Part shown: positions 1-11,122 of the stretch, piece after piece
Layout: each line of letters starts with the position of its first letter
Numbering within the stretch: the first letter of the stretch is position 1
Origin: Microvelia longipes
Lineage: Eukaryota > Arthropoda > Insecta > Hemiptera > Veliidae
Assembly: GCA_018340805.1 (NCBI GenBank)
Contig: JACMZG010001863.1
Coordinates: forward strand, 60,262,300 to 60,326,299
Direction: 5' to 3'
DNA length: 64,000 bases
The notes under the pieces: model-generated
What the model saw: only the letters and a program-made list of their open reading frames with translations
Told to the model about the DNA's origin: nothing
Databases searched by the model: none
Made by a program: the position numbers and the translations under genes

Positions 1-459
1 GGTGTTTTTGGCAGTGGAAGTTAAAGAAAAGGATGACCCATTTGTATAAATCCTAGTTAGAGAGATATTCGAGTAAACCTACCTGGTCATTTTCGTTATT
101 AAATCAACGAGTTTACAACTTATCATTAGAGAGTTAGGGGGTTTATATAATTAGACATAAATAATAACAATGATACTAATTCTAACTTTATGCACACAAC
201 TATTCTGCCAAAGCAAGAAAAATAGGTTATCCGAGTAGAAAAGCAGACCCTAACCTTTAAACATAACACAGGGACAAAAGACTAAACACTTATTGCTAGG
301 AGTCGCATACTTTAGGGATCACAAAACTTCTCTTCTGTACAAATAGGTATGCCTAGGTTTTTTCTCGGGGGGGGGGGGTTATCTCCCCGGAAGGAAAAAT
401 TAAATGTAATCCTCATCCGTTCCGCGGTTCGGTGAAAAAAATAACCCCTTAATTAAAGT
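1..459. other. AT-rich sequence without recognised gene
   Basis: No coding, RNA or repeat unit could be identified. A run of 12 G lies at 367-378 next to a GC-rich patch. Short open frames have no protein-like composition. Confidence 0.5.
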
Positions 460-640
460 TCCGGGTACGGGGTTCCTCGGAACTTTTCCTCATCCCATCG
501 AATTCGCTACACTCATCCTCTCAACTTCGGACTCGCTTCGCTCGTCCTCAGAATATGCAATCGCCAAATTTATCTGCATAATGTCTTCGACTCGCTTCGC
601 TCGTCCTCAGATAGTAAATGCATCCGTTTTATTACAAAAG
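460..640 (+). repeat. Interspersed repeat with GC-rich TCGCTTCGCTCG motifs
   Basis: This block holds two copies of the motif CGGACTCGCTTCGCTCGTCC in an otherwise AT-rich setting, preceded by GGGTACGGGG and followed by an AGTAAATGCATCCG tail. The same order of blocks recurs at 28855-29040 (+), 45200-45365 (-) and partly at 774-850, 10751-10843, 13850-13985 and 53255-53345, so it is a dispersed family. No coding capacity or clear terminal repeats are seen. Transposition mechanism unknown. Confidence 0.7.
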
Positions 641-773
641 TACACCACGTTTTGTTCTAATACGATAAGTATATCCATGATTTTTGTTGGATTATAAGAG
701 ATAAGCAGCATGTAATGTGTATTATCTGTATTACATGTATTATGGATTACATACAAACAGATGTATGTATTAT

Positions 774-850
774 CTGAGGACGAGCAAAGTGAGTACGAAG
801 CAGGGAGGATGAGGAAAGATCTGAAGTACTATCTGTACCCGATTTTTTTT
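774..850 (-). repeat. Partial inverted copy of the TCGCTTCGCTCG repeat
   Basis: Reverse-strand fragment of the family seen at 460-640, including the GAGGACGAGCAAAG motif and the GTACCCGATTTTTT end. With the forward copy it forms an inverted pair about 130 bp apart. Confidence 0.6.
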
Positions 851-865
851 TATTACGAAGAAACT

Positions 866-952
866 AAAGGTGGTCAGGTTAACTATCAAGGTAATTTTGC
901 GATGTTTCAAAATTTGAACTAATAGGGCCTTCGTAGTAATAATATGTCTATA
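866..952 (+). repeat. 3' end of MITE-A repeat
   Basis: Matches the 3' end of the 320-bp inverted-repeat element described at 19063-19383: AAGGTGGTCAGGTT, then ATGTTTCAAAATTT, then a GTAGTAATAATAT terminus. Only the last ~85 bp are present. Confidence 0.65.
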
Positions 953-1001
953 GTTTTAAAAATACTACATTATACTTTAAACTTCCGAGTTTATTTAGTA
1001 A

Positions 1002-1485
1002 TGAGTTCAATCCCAGCACGGCCTCTAGAATTTTATGAGAGGGATAAAAACTGCGTACCACGTCCTTCAAAAGGGACGTAAAGCTGTGTCTCGAGCCTGG
1101 CGTTGTCAGATACTCAGATACTCGTAAAGATCCTTACCCTAAATGAAACTGGTATAGGCAAATTTAGGACCCTCATAGTAGATTCATTATAATACTATAG
1201 TTTGTCTGCCTTGTAGTTTAAAGTGTTTGGAGGTTTGGTTTAACAGTGAGAGCACGTGTTGTTCATAGTTTTCACTAGACTATAAGAGACAGTGAAAATA
1301 TGTATGATTGCTTGAAAAAGCATGAGAGAACCATAAAATTCATGGCTCTCTGTCTAGATAGATGAATAATCTACACTGAAAAAAAGGAGTAGAACACTAT
1401 CTTAGGGAGCTGGCAAAAAGGGTCCAACAACGTGGCCTACTTGCCTGGTAGTTACTACCACTCCCAATATTACTACTACTACTAC
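1002..1485 (+). mobile_element. tRNA-derived SINE (family 1), 5'-truncated
   Basis: A pol III box B-like block (GAGTTCAATCCCAG at about 1003) starts this copy. It runs through a body with GAAGGACGTAAAG-like and TAGGGAGCTGGC blocks to a (TAC)n tail at about 1471-1485. The whole body aligns in reverse with the complete copy at 39414-39965, which has the tRNA head (box A and box B) and a perfect 16-bp duplication. This copy lacks box A, so it is truncated at the 5' end. It does not encode protein; SINEs move using the reverse transcriptase of a partner LINE. Confidence 0.8.
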
Positions 1486-2440
1486 ATATACAAGTACAGA
1501 ATGCCATAATCAATTTCAAATGTATTCTAATGAGCCATTAAAATGCCGTGATGCATGTAATAAAGAATAATTATAAATTAAAGCTCTATTTCGTGCTTCA
1601 AACATTTAGCTAATCATTTTACAGCACTATAATACTATAATCATTAATAAATAAGAAAAAAATGGTACTAATTGGCTCCAAACAAATTTATTTTAGGGAA
1701 AATTATCAGTTACACAAAGTGCGGTACACAGGATACAAAATTGTGTTTTAATCATATTTTGCTTTCAAGTTTTTTTATTTAACAGCTCTGTATACCTATC
1801 AATTATACTAACACACGAAATTTACAATAATTTCCAAATTAAACAAAAAAATAATATAAATACGCTAAACAGGTGTAATACAGGAGAAATAACGAGTTGA
1901 AATACGGAGATACAGTGGTACCAACAGAGGTGTCCATGAGGAGGTGTGGGAAACAACGCTTGCCAACTGTCGTATCCTTATGGATAACACCCTACAAACA
2001 CATGGCTCGTGAAACAGAATATGACAAACTTTCAACCAATACGTGATAAACGCTAACAGTTTTGTGCACTTAAGTCAAAACTATGAATACGTCATTAAAA
2101 CGAATAAACTTTTTTTACATTTTTAAAAATGTAAAAACACTTACTCACCACACTCACTCACACTAACAAACTAACACTACACAATATTACACCACTCTTA
2201 TTTAAAAACTTATTACTTATAAATATTATTTTTTTTTCCTAATTATTTTTTAATATAATATTAAAGATTCTTATTATTGAATTAATTAGATCCTTATCAT
2301 ATTTTTCTTATCTATTAAATCAACCAATACTCATTAATCATCAAATATTTTCTTTATATCTTATTTAAACTAACCCCCCCCCAAAAAAAAAACAAAAAAA
2401 AACGCATGTATCAAATATAAAAAAAAATTAAACCAATAGA
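1486..2440. other. AT-rich, no recognised feature
   Basis: Very A+T-rich with homopolymer runs (for example C9 then A9 near 2377-2395). No open frame of protein-like composition and no recognisable repeat ends. Confidence 0.5.
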
Positions 2441-2555
2441 CTCCCTCCTGCAGCACAGATCCCTGATCTAAGCAGGAGGTATCTTTGTATATTATTTGTT
2501 ATGAAATTTATACCTACTGATTTATATATTAATAAAGAATTGTTGTAAAAAAAAA
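2441..2555 (+). mobile_element. Candidate non-LTR retrotransposon 3' tail
   Basis: A perfect 8-bp hairpin stem (CCTCCTGC at 2444-2451 with GCAGGAGG at 2472-2479) is followed by AATAAA at 2531 and an A9 tract at 2547-2555. A hairpin with a closely related stem (GCCTCCTC/GAGGAGGC) sits upstream of the A-rich end of the reverse transcriptase remnant at 50601-51790. This suggests a severely 5'-truncated copy of a related element. No coding sequence remains. Confidence 0.45.
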
Positions 2556-4019
2556 CATTTGCTTCAGACCTCATTCAAGAGGGGGAAGTTTGTCTAGCAA
2601 AATACCTAACCCCACTTGTTTCATCAAATGTCAAATGACCAAAATTGTGCCAGTATGAAGTAATTTAATTAACCAGTAAGGCGAACACGGCAGCCCTTGT
2701 GCCCTCACCAAAAAAAACTTAAAGAAAAAACAAAGAATTAAAAAAAAAATAGCTAATAATATATAAAAGAGTTTTTTTTGGACTGGTATGATATATATTT
2801 AAAATTAAATTTCTGAAGACTGCAGTCCTTTATAAATATTATTATAATAACCTTACATATAATCTCACAACGTTCATTGAGCCCGAATAGAATGACGTGC
2901 GAATCCGACGTTATAGAAAATATTCGAGGTACCACACCCATTTCATAGCTAAGTTCGCTCATTCAGTGTAACTTTCAAAATCGAATCTCATCCTCAAAGC
3001 CAACTCTATGAGGAGGAGATCACTCCTTGTAGAGATAGGATAACCGATTCAATCCATACTAAACTTATTGAAACTGAGTATTAAAAAATAATAGGGTTTC
3101 AAACTTAAGGTAAAACATAAGTAGAGTTTACAAGTAGAGTAGATCTTTCTATAAATAATTTGTAGGTACATAGTCTAGTCAAAGAACGGGTTTTGCGTAA
3201 AATTTTAAATATTTCAAATTTTATTTTGGGGATCTGTTAGAAAATTTTTTGGGATACCCCTAAAATAAAATCTCCTAACTTTCTATCTCAGCTGCGATCG
3301 GAGTGGACTAAAACATGTCCCATTTTTTATGTTTTCGTTCATATTTTGGAAGGAGTACAAAATATCAATAATCCTTTCAAAGAAAGTTTGAAGCTAGATA
3401 AATTTATTTTAAGCCAAATAAATTTATTTAATTTAGTTTACTCTTTATTTTAAGCCGTTAGCAAACGATTTCATATTAAAAATTAAACATTCATTCTTGT
3501 ATAAAGTTCAGAAAATAAAAATTGTCACTTTCGCGCGATATTATTCCACATTCTCAACCATAACTTAGCGACAAACCGATAAAACATTATAATTTTTGAA
3601 TATAGTGCAGTAACTAATAATATCGGTACCTAATAATTACAGTTAAAGAAATACATGAATAATATTAACAAAAATGTTGAAGATTTTCCATTCTATAAAC
3701 AAATTTCTATGAAACATTAAGTATAATTAAATTTGGGAAAGATATTTAAAATAAATGTTGCCTTTGTTTGCTGTATTTTGGCGACATACTTATACGACGT
3801 TTCAATAATGGGAGGAATGTTAAAGAAAGATTTCATTGATATTAGGTCGAAGCAGGCGAGCACCAGACCAAACTATCCAAAGTAAAGAAGTAGAAAGTCC
3901 AGTTTTAGTGAGAATAAGTTGGAAAGGAGGTTGGATATCGAGTAAGGGTCTGTTGCTAGGTAACAGTTACTTTCTCTCCCTACTATATATTAGCCACCCT
4001 AAACCAATCTCTTTGTTTC
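2556..4019. other. No recognised gene
   Basis: AT-rich sequence. Short frames near 2753-2962 (-) and 3836-4120 (+) have no start context, no recognisable motif and skewed composition, and were not called as genes. Confidence 0.45.
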
Positions 4020-4480
4020 AAGGAGGAGCCAATCGTATTGTCTCACACGCCCCCCTCCCCAGAAAAGAGTCTTTTGTTTCAACCAATCCTATTGTTTCAT
4101 TCAATGACCCCTTATCTTAACAACAGCACAACTCTTTTGTTTTAGCCAATCCAATCCTTTTGTTCTAATCCCCCCCTCTTGATATCTCCCTATTGTTCTG
4201 GCCAATCCAATTCTTTTGTTCTAACATATTCTTTTGTTTCAGACCAATCGCATTGTTTAGAAATAAACCTTTACTCAATTCTGTTCCTTTGTTTCAACCA
4301 ATCCTATTGTTTAGTTGTTACCCCCAAAGTGTTAACTTTCCTTTGTCACAACCAATCCTATTGTTTAATCACAATGGAAATAATCATCAGCTTTTGCTGG
4401 AGCCAATCCTATTGTTCCACAATCCTTTTGTTTTATTTCCCCTTTTACATCTTTTGCTCAGTCCAATCCTATTGTTCTAG
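4020..4480 (+). repeat. Degenerate ~54-bp repeat carrying nine CCAAT motifs
   Basis: CCAAT occurs at 4029, 4083, 4146, 4202, 4244, 4298, 4352, 4403 and 4463, mostly as CCAATCCTATTGTT preceded by a CTTTTGTT-like block. Spacing is 42-63 bp, mean about 54. It reads as a decayed minisatellite. Two overlapping open frames across it are compositional by-products. CCAAT is the NF-Y core, but no promoter or gene is visible beside it. Confidence 0.7.
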
Positions 4481-4751
4481 CAACTCATTATCAAACTTCC
4501 TCAACAATTGTTTTACACCCCTATTCCCTTCTTAATTATTCAACCATTCCCTTGTCGTTATTGTCTATTTATTTTGTAGTCCTCTATTTTTTTAGTTGAC
4601 CTTTAATGTTTTATATACTTACTGTCTATTTTTCTTTAGTTAGATCTGAAGTCATTTTGACAGGAGGGGGGGGTTGAAGGAGTAGGGGAAAAATACGGTT
4701 CCAAACAAAAAACTATCGAGCACACATTTTACTCTGTTTATCGGTCAAATT

Positions 4752-4920
4752 TTTGTGAAATCATTCAAACTTTTTAAATTTCACAAACTTCACAAAAAAA
4801 TAAGTTTGTGAAAAAATTCACCTCTGAAAAAATTCACAATTCTTGTGAAAATTCACAATCTTCTGTGAAAAAAATTCACAATCTCTTTGTAAAAAATTCT
4901 TTGTGAAATCACTCACAAAC
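4752..4920. repeat. Short repeats of TTGTGAA / TTCACAA
   Basis: Dense alternating TGTGAAA and TTCACAA words, about a dozen in 170 bp, give many overlapping small inverted repeats. The flanks (4481-4751, 4921-5491) are AT-rich with no recognised gene. Confidence 0.6.
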
Positions 4921-5491
4921 TATTAAATGTAATATTATTCTTAAAAATGAATGAAATTAGCAATTCTGACAGATAAAAAAAGCTGTGAAAAAAACATTGT
5001 TAGCACACATTCCAAAATAAAAACAAAAGATATGAGTTCCATTTGTTACATAGGAACCCATAGAGCGAGTAGACTTCCCCCTTCTCCTTTCACTCCCCCC
5101 CTCTCAAAATGACTTTAGTTAGATCATTCTAGGGTACCATAATATTCTGTATCAATTCATTATGGTCTTATTTCATCACTAATAAGAGGAACCATATGGA
5201 GACCAATTCTACAAACTTATTAATCTCGTTTATCACTTAAAACTAACTTTTTATGTCAAATTTTAGCAATTAGTTAATACTATCCAACGCACCAAACCAC
5301 AAATCTTCTCTTTGAATGAAGTTCTTATCCTGTCAAAATTAGTTTTTTAATTCTTCAATTTACCAGCACATAGTTACTTTCCTTACAAACTTCATTACTT
5401 ATTATTCTATCAGTAAATTTAAAAGAACTAATAGAAATCTGAACTAATAGGAAATGCATATGATGTTTAAAAAAATACTATAATTAAAAAC

Positions 5492-5725
5492 AATTAATAT
5501 ATTGTCAACCACAGTAGTATAAAAAGATGATAACTGACCGGTTTCGACTTTAAGTCATCATCTGACGTAGAGTCTGTAAACAGAGATGTTTACAGACTCT
5601 GATCTCTCTGTAAACAGTCTGTTTCAACAGACTGTGATCAGTCTCTAAACAGCTCTGATGATGACGTAAAGTCAAAACCGGTCAGTTATAATTTTTTATA
5701 CTATTTGGTTGACAATATATTAATT
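5492..5725. mobile_element. Fold-back element with hammerhead-like arms (family B)
   Basis: Inverted arms share AATTAATATATTGTCAACCA and then an ATAACTGACCGGTTT block at both ends, enclosing about 110 bp with further small repeats around CTGTAAACAG. Each arm contains a hammerhead-like string: the right arm reads CTGATGATGAC...GTC.AAAACCGGTC on the plus strand, the left arm the equivalent on the minus strand. No protein is encoded. Ends, size and arm structure fit a short non-autonomous element. Confidence 0.75.
5655..5683 (+). ncRNA. Degenerate hammerhead-like motif, right arm of family B
   Basis: CTGATGA is followed by U and a possible helix II (GAC..GTC). The GAAA box has become AAAA. The following ACCGGT is self-complementary and ends in GGTC, the usual GUC cleavage triplet. 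The left-arm copy (about 5535-5563, minus) keeps GAAACCGGTC but reads CAGATGA. Both arms therefore carry one core mutation and are probably inactive. Confidence 0.4.
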
Positions 5726-6263
5726 TTTCTAATTTTAGTCTGATTTTTTTTTAATTAAACATCATGGTGGGTCTATACCACAAATCTCCGTCAAAACAAC
5801 TAATGAATTGTATGGAACAATGTCAGTCATCGGTTTTCTTTATGACCCAATGCTTCCAGTTTTGTAATTTTACTATACCTTATTTGTGTGCTTTTCTATT
5901 TTCGGCAATAAAAGGAACATTGAAATAGCTAAGCAGGCGATAGTAACTGTTTTCGTCAAATATCTTACTAAATCGTACGTTTTTTACTGTCATTTACGCG
6001 ATACCTCAGACTGATAGGCTTTTAACCTACTGTTACCAATATTAACTGTTACCAATATTAAGTCCATCAAAGAAGTTAAACAGAACAATAAATAAATGCA
6101 TGAAATAAAATAATAATGAAATAAATAAAAAAATTAAATTAAAATAAACCTAAGCATCTATTAATATTTATTTACTGACAAATCAAAAATGTTAACATGA
6201 AGTACTAATGTATATAGCGAACTCAAAAAGAAAAGCACAGAGCTCCTACTGATTTGAGTGTTC
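5726..6263. other. No gene; one 16-bp direct duplication
   Basis: AT-rich sequence; ACTGTTACCAATATTA is directly duplicated near 6031-6061. Nothing else recognised. Confidence 0.5.
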
Positions 6264-6475
6264 CTTGTATCTTGCATGTTAATGTTATATGTATTGCATT
6301 AAGTATTTACTTGCATGTTAAGTTATATGTATCTTGCATGTTAAGTTATATGTATCTTGCATTTTAAGTACTATTAAGTATTTGCATGTTAAGTTATATG
6401 TATCTTGCATGTTAAGTTATATGTATCTTGCATGTTAAGTTTATATGTATCTTGCAGTTAAATTATATTATCTTG
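6264..6475 (+). repeat. ~23-bp minisatellite
   Basis: Imperfect tandem copies of TGCATGTTAAGTTATATG plus TATCT, about seven or eight units with small deletions. Non-coding. Confidence 0.8.
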
Positions 6476-7190
6476 GTTATTCATTCAATAAATGCTTATT
6501 ATTATAAGAAACAAAAGAATAGAGCCACTTAACAAAAGTAGAAATCTACTCCGAAAAATTAGAAAGAATCTCTTCTGCAATTCGTGTGATGACAGACCCA
6601 AAAGATAGCAACTCATTTCTTAAATTTATTTAAGTTCAAAGTAGAAGACTTGGCTCAGATTTTCTTGTATTGTTTCATCATGGACTTAATCAACATCAAT
6701 AGATCGTGGAACTCTATTTGAAAAGTGCTAATGTAACATTGCAGTTCTACTTACTATTAATAATAATTTTACCAAAAAACATGATTCATTTGGTTTCAAA
6801 GTATATGATGACCTTTAGTTGGGAAAGCCAAATTTATTTTAAATAAATTTAAATGTGAAACTTTTTTTTATTATTCTGATCATGATTAATTTATTTAAAA
6901 AAAAAATCTATTAGGAACGATTAAATTGTGTTTGTTTGAGAGAATAAGTAGAACTGCTCTTATAGTAAAGTAAGTAGAGACAGTTGCACTCATACGCGAT
7001 AATTTCTACGATTATGTATCAGCTTAATTTATCGGAGAAAATAATTTCATGTACTTGAAAGTACATGAATGATGTATGATTCTGAAGGAAGTTTTTGATT
7101 CTAACTCAAAACCATGATGACGGTTAAGAAACAACGCGTAGCCCCTCATTGTTAAAAAGGGGAGAGGCGCATATTATCCCACTAACTCTT

Positions 7191-7785
7191 AGTCCTGACT
7201 GACCAAAATACATTTATTCTACAAAATCTAGTCTGACTGACCCAAAATACATTTTATTCTACTAAAATCATAGTCCTGATGACCCAAAATACATTTTATT
7301 CTACTAAAACCTTAGTCCTGACTGACCCAAAATACATTTTTATTCTACTAAAACCTTAGTCCTGACTGACCCAAAATACATTTTTATTCTACTAAAATCT
7401 TAGTCCTGACTGACCCAAAATACATTTTTAAAAATCTAGTCTGACTGACCCACAAATACATTTTTATCTCTAAAACCTTAGTCCTGACTGACAAATACAT
7501 TTTATTCACTAAAAAACTTAGTCTGACTGACCCAAAATACATTTTATTCTACTAATCTTAGTCCGAGACCCAAAAATATTTTATTCTACTAAACTTAGAC
7601 TGACCCCAAATACATTTTTATCTACTAAAATCTGTCTGACTGATTCAAAATACATTTTATTCTACTAAAATCTTGTCCTGACAGACCCAAAATACATTTT
7701 TATTCTCTAAATCTAGTCCTGACTGACTGATCAAAATACATTTTTATTCTACTAAAATCTTAGTCCTGACTGACCCAAATGACAG
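7191..7785 (+). repeat. ~44-bp minisatellite
   Basis: Roughly 13 imperfect tandem copies containing CCTGACTGACCCAAAATAC followed by a TTTTTATTCTACTAAAA block. Differences between units are mostly one-base losses in A or T runs. The flanking blocks 6476-7190 and 7786-8430 are AT-rich with no recognised gene. Confidence 0.85.
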
Positions 7786-8439
7786 CAACTTATAAAATTT
7801 GCTGAACTGAACATGTCTGATCAAATAAAATTTTAAAAAAATTAAATATTTTCCAACTTCTTAAAACAATACATTGTTCAGTAGGATGCAAATAAAAAAT
7901 AAATTTTTGATGTTCTTTGGAGCATTCATATCTGAAGGATATGGTGTACGAAAAGTTTGGTGGCTTCAGTCGAGTTTCCTGTCTGCCAGCATGACATTGT
8001 AAGAAACAAAAAGTATTTTCATCACTTGAAAAATCAGTTTGAAGCCTCTGGGAAACTCGTGAGGGTGAATGTAATCAATATGGCTTCTCGAACCAAGACC
8101 TGCACTACGAGGAAACCTTAAATATGCATCTTGCACTTCTCAACACTTAGCTCTCTTATAGTTTTTCTTGTCTTGCACATGCATCACAGATTCAAAAATT
8201 AATATCTATTTATTATTTTAAGATGCAAGGAATAATTATATTATTCTTTGTATAATATAATACTTTGTTAAAAAATTAACAAGGACCTTGATCGATAATT
8301 TTTTGTGGTGTTTTAGTAGGCTCAGCATTGTTTCTTACGCGGCATCATGGTGTTGAGTAAGAGTCAAAAACTACCTTCAAAATCAAGGTACATAATAGTT
8401 ATTATGCACCAGGGAGTAAGAATGTCATTATCCCCTGAG

Positions 8440-8640
8440 CATTATGTTGGTTCCTGAGGCAAAAGCCGAGGAAACCAAAGGATTTAAATCCTGAGGCGAA
8501 GCCGAGATATTTATTTGTTTAACTCCTGAGGCGAAGCCCGAGGGAGTTATAGCTATTTACTCCCGAGGCGAAGCCCGGGGAGGAAAATTGGCGAGGGAAT
8601 AATGGCATTTTACTCCCAAGGTGCATACAAGATTATCTCC
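8440..8640. repeat. GC-rich hairpin repeats (GAGGCGAAGCCGAGG)
   Basis: Four imperfect units around CCTGAGGCGAAGCCGAGG at about 8452, 8491, 8522 and 8562, each able to fold as CTCGGC/GCCGAG, then TTTTACTCCCAAGGTGCATA. The same series ends in the same sequence at 22400-22600, so it is part of a dispersed element. GATTATCTCCAGACG at its right side is mirrored by CCGTCTGGAGATAA near 9630-9645, which may mark the two ends of a ~1.2-kb element enclosing the exon at 8708-9042. Confidence 0.65.
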
Positions 8641-8707
8641 AGACGTCGACATTGAAAATAAAGTAAGAATGTCTTTTTCAAGATTTTTCAACTGAAAATT
8701 ATCTTAC

Positions 8708-9042
8708 CTTTATCATAAGAAACTCGTCGTTGATGAATTATGCAAAAAGTCTTCAACTTGATTCTTAGTAAAAACATTCGCTTTTTTTTGCATCAATAAA
8801 CCTCGTTTTTTTCTTTTTAATAACACTATTAGTGATGCATAGCTATTGATATTAAAGTTTCTCTCACAAAGCAAAGATGATTTGATCATTGAATACACAG
8901 TGACCGCAGACTTGACGCTTGTTTTGTTTTCATTCATTATCAAATAAACAAGCAATGCATTTCACTTACTTGTTGTATATATATCATGACACCAACTTTT
9001 AAAATTGTTACTTGCTTTGTCATATAACTTTTTCGATTTTCG
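8708..9042 (-). pseudogene. Tyrosine-recombinase-like N-terminal exon fragment (putative)
   Basis: Read on the minus strand from 9042, the translation starts KSKKLYDKASNNFKSWCHD and, after an apparent one-base loss near 8957 (within SEN.ALLVYLI), runs through SAVTVYSMIKSSLL, NINSYASLIVLLKRKKRG and QKKANVFTKNQVEDFL. It stops at TGA 8715-8713, just before a good splice donor (AAG|GTAAGAT at 8708/8707). The order FK.WC - ALLVYL - YSM.KS - LKR - K..VFTK.Q...FL resembles the DNA-binding half of tyrosine-recombinase-like proteins common in insects. That assignment is from memory of the family. The catalytic R-H-R-Y half is not here. Two frame breaks make it a decayed element piece or a poorly polished exon; it lies inside the repeat pair described at 8440-8640. 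Confidence 0.4.
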
Positions 9043-9818
9043 TTGGTAACAAGTTTTTCTTTTACCAAGTTCGCTTCAATAAGCAAATGTCAGGAGGTGT
9101 AAATTTGTTAAAACATTCAATATCACAAACAATATTATCTGACATATTGAATATTAGAGTAGAATATTAGAGCAGTTATAAGTAATATTTGAATCTAATT
9201 ATAAAAGTTTTAAGACAGGTTAAACAGTTAAAGCTAAGGTTTAAACTAAAAAACTTTGAATGTAATGATATTTTGTCGAAAAAACAAATGAGTATGCAAA
9301 TTCTTTAAAATGATTAAAAAAATCAAATAGCCAACTTAATTTTTACTGTTAAATAAAGAACTAGTTTTTATTTTTTAAATTATTTATTCTTATATTATTA
9401 TTAGCATTACACTAGTTCTACTTAAAATATTGCTAATGTTATATTCTTTTTTATACATCTTATTTTGTATATCTTCTATTATAGGTATCTTAGTTTCAAA
9501 TAAAAATATTATATACTATTCAGTTTGTCGATTATTAAGTTAAGTTGGCAACTGTACTTTTTTACTCCCTTGGGAGTAAAAAGTGATTCTTTACTCTCTT
9601 AAATCAGTCACATTAAATTTCGTAGTATATACCGTCTGGAGATAAAATATTTTTAATTTTATCCAATTAATTAAGCTGATACATAATTTTGACAAAAAAA
9701 ATATCGCGGATGAGTGCAACTATCTCTATCTAGCTTACTATAAGAGCATTTCGACTTATTCGCTCAAAAAACACGCAATCAAATCTATCCTAATAGCAAT
9801 ATTTAGGTCAATATTTAG
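9043..9818. other. AT-rich; small palindrome near 9562
   Basis: No gene seen. A near-perfect palindrome TTTTTACTCCCTTGGGAGTAAAAA lies at about 9559-9582 (halves TTTTTACTCCC and GGGAGTAAAAA). A related TTTACTCCCTAGGGAGGAAAA occurs near 53757. Both sit beside a 'TTGGCAACT'/'TTGCCAACTT' block, suggesting the same element end. Confidence 0.45.
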
Positions 9819-9965
9819 GAAGATTTAGGTCTTCCGGGGTGACCGCGTCAATGTAGATGAAGAATCCCGACGTTCGCTTCTACTGTGGGAGCATCTTCAG
9901 TGATGTAGGAAATCATGGATAGGACACAATGCATTGGACACAATTCACTACAAAACTGAACTGTT
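9819..9965 (+). mobile_element. Fragment of fold-back family C
   Basis: Begins GAAGATTTAGGTCTTCCGG and continues through GACCGCGTCAATGTAGATGA. It matches the arm of the element at 60807-61025 and the ends of 63066-63862. Only one arm is present. Confidence 0.7.
9868..9900 (-). ncRNA. Hammerhead-like motif in family C (one core base missing)
   Basis: On the minus strand CTGAAGA is followed by U, a possible helix II (GCTCCCAC/GTAGAAGC) and GAACGTC. Compared with the intact copy at 60859-60891 one A of GAAA is missing, so it is likely inactive or a homopolymer error. Confidence 0.4.
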
Positions 9966-10302
9966 ATCGAGTAAGCATAAGTGCAATTTTAATTTTGTAT
10001 TTTTAATAGAATTCCAAGATCTATTGATGTTGACTAAGGCCATGAAACAATACAAGAAAAATCTGAGCCAAAGAGTATTCTACCTTTGAACTTTATAAAC
10101 TTTAGAAAGGGTTGGTAAGGCTAATACTAACAGAGCTGCATTCTAGCGGCGGAATGGCTAAGCTTATAGTTCCAAAATATTCTAATAGAAAGCATTACAA
10201 GCCAAAAAGCCCGCTTTTTTTTAAATTGATTCTTTCACATACAGTCTCTAGAATCCGACCAAAACCTGTATAATCGTAATTCCGAGATTGGCCTACATCA
10301 TT

Positions 10303-10400
10303 ATAAGGATGTAAATAAAAGTCTATCCACAAATAAATTTCAACCAATTAATGATGACAAATTCGGCTTTCAACCTAATACAGGTCATCCTTGTATACAT
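10303..10400. repeat. Repeat sharing 35 identical bases with 16253-16287
   Basis: ATAAGGATGTAAATAAAAG and the following 16 bases (to 10337) recur exactly at 16253-16287. The stretch after it contains a degenerate hammerhead-family end (TTCGGCTTTCAACCTAATAC, then GGTCATCC). ACATCATTATA appears on both sides in opposite orientation, suggesting a small fold-back. Confidence 0.55.
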
Positions 10401-10750
10401 CATTATAGTTTGTTGTCACCATTCATTACTTTTCCTTATTTATAACTTTCCTTATTAAATTTTTCTCATGTAATAATAATGATATAATAATAAAATACAT
10501 TGCTAATATTCTTACAAACTATTATAATATAAAAAAATGTACTCGAGAACATAATATTTAAAAGAATTACCCGTATTATTTGTTTGAATGCCTATCTATC
10601 GAAGTACATTTATAAGCTTTAACAAGCCAAACGCTATGACACATTAGATATTTGATTACCTAATAAGTCTAAGGTCGAACGTCGTGAGACCAAAGACTTG
10701 AGCTTTAGTTAAGATGGTTTTACTTTGCTCAATTTACATGCCCAATAACA

Positions 10751-10843
10751 TTTTGAGGACGAGTGAAGCGAGTCTGATGGTATTATACATGAAACTATTG
10801 ATCTCAAATTCATGCTGAGGCTGAGCGTAGCGAGTTCGAAAAC
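10751..10843 (-). repeat. Copy of the TCGCTTCGCTCG repeat
   Basis: Reverse-oriented, diverged motifs GAGGACGAGTGAAGCGAGTC and GAGCGTAGCGAGTTCG match the family at 460-640. Confidence 0.6.
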
Positions 10844-11122
10844 ATAAAATTAGACTTTGGATAACCATTCTATTCTAAGATTGACTGTTGCAAGATAGAT
10901 GTAGTACCACCTTACTTAACTTGAATATTAACCTTACTTAAATATTAAAGCAATTTATAAAGTGGATCATGGTTTAGAAAAAAAAATAATTTTAGGAAAC
11001 AATGTTGTTTAACTTAATGTTATTAACTTCCTTCCTTGAGTTCCTTTTTAGGGAACTCATTAAAATAAGTTGTTGAGTTATGAAATAACTAATTATAAGT
11101 AATGAGTTGTGGAGTTTCAAGT

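Noticed and set aside
367..378. G12 tract as a functional quadruplex
   Set aside because: A single homopolymer without spaced G-runs; length is also unreliable in this assembly.
3836..4120. 94-codon plus-strand frame
   Set aside because: Overlaps the CCAAT repeat, has no domain signature and no homologous copy.
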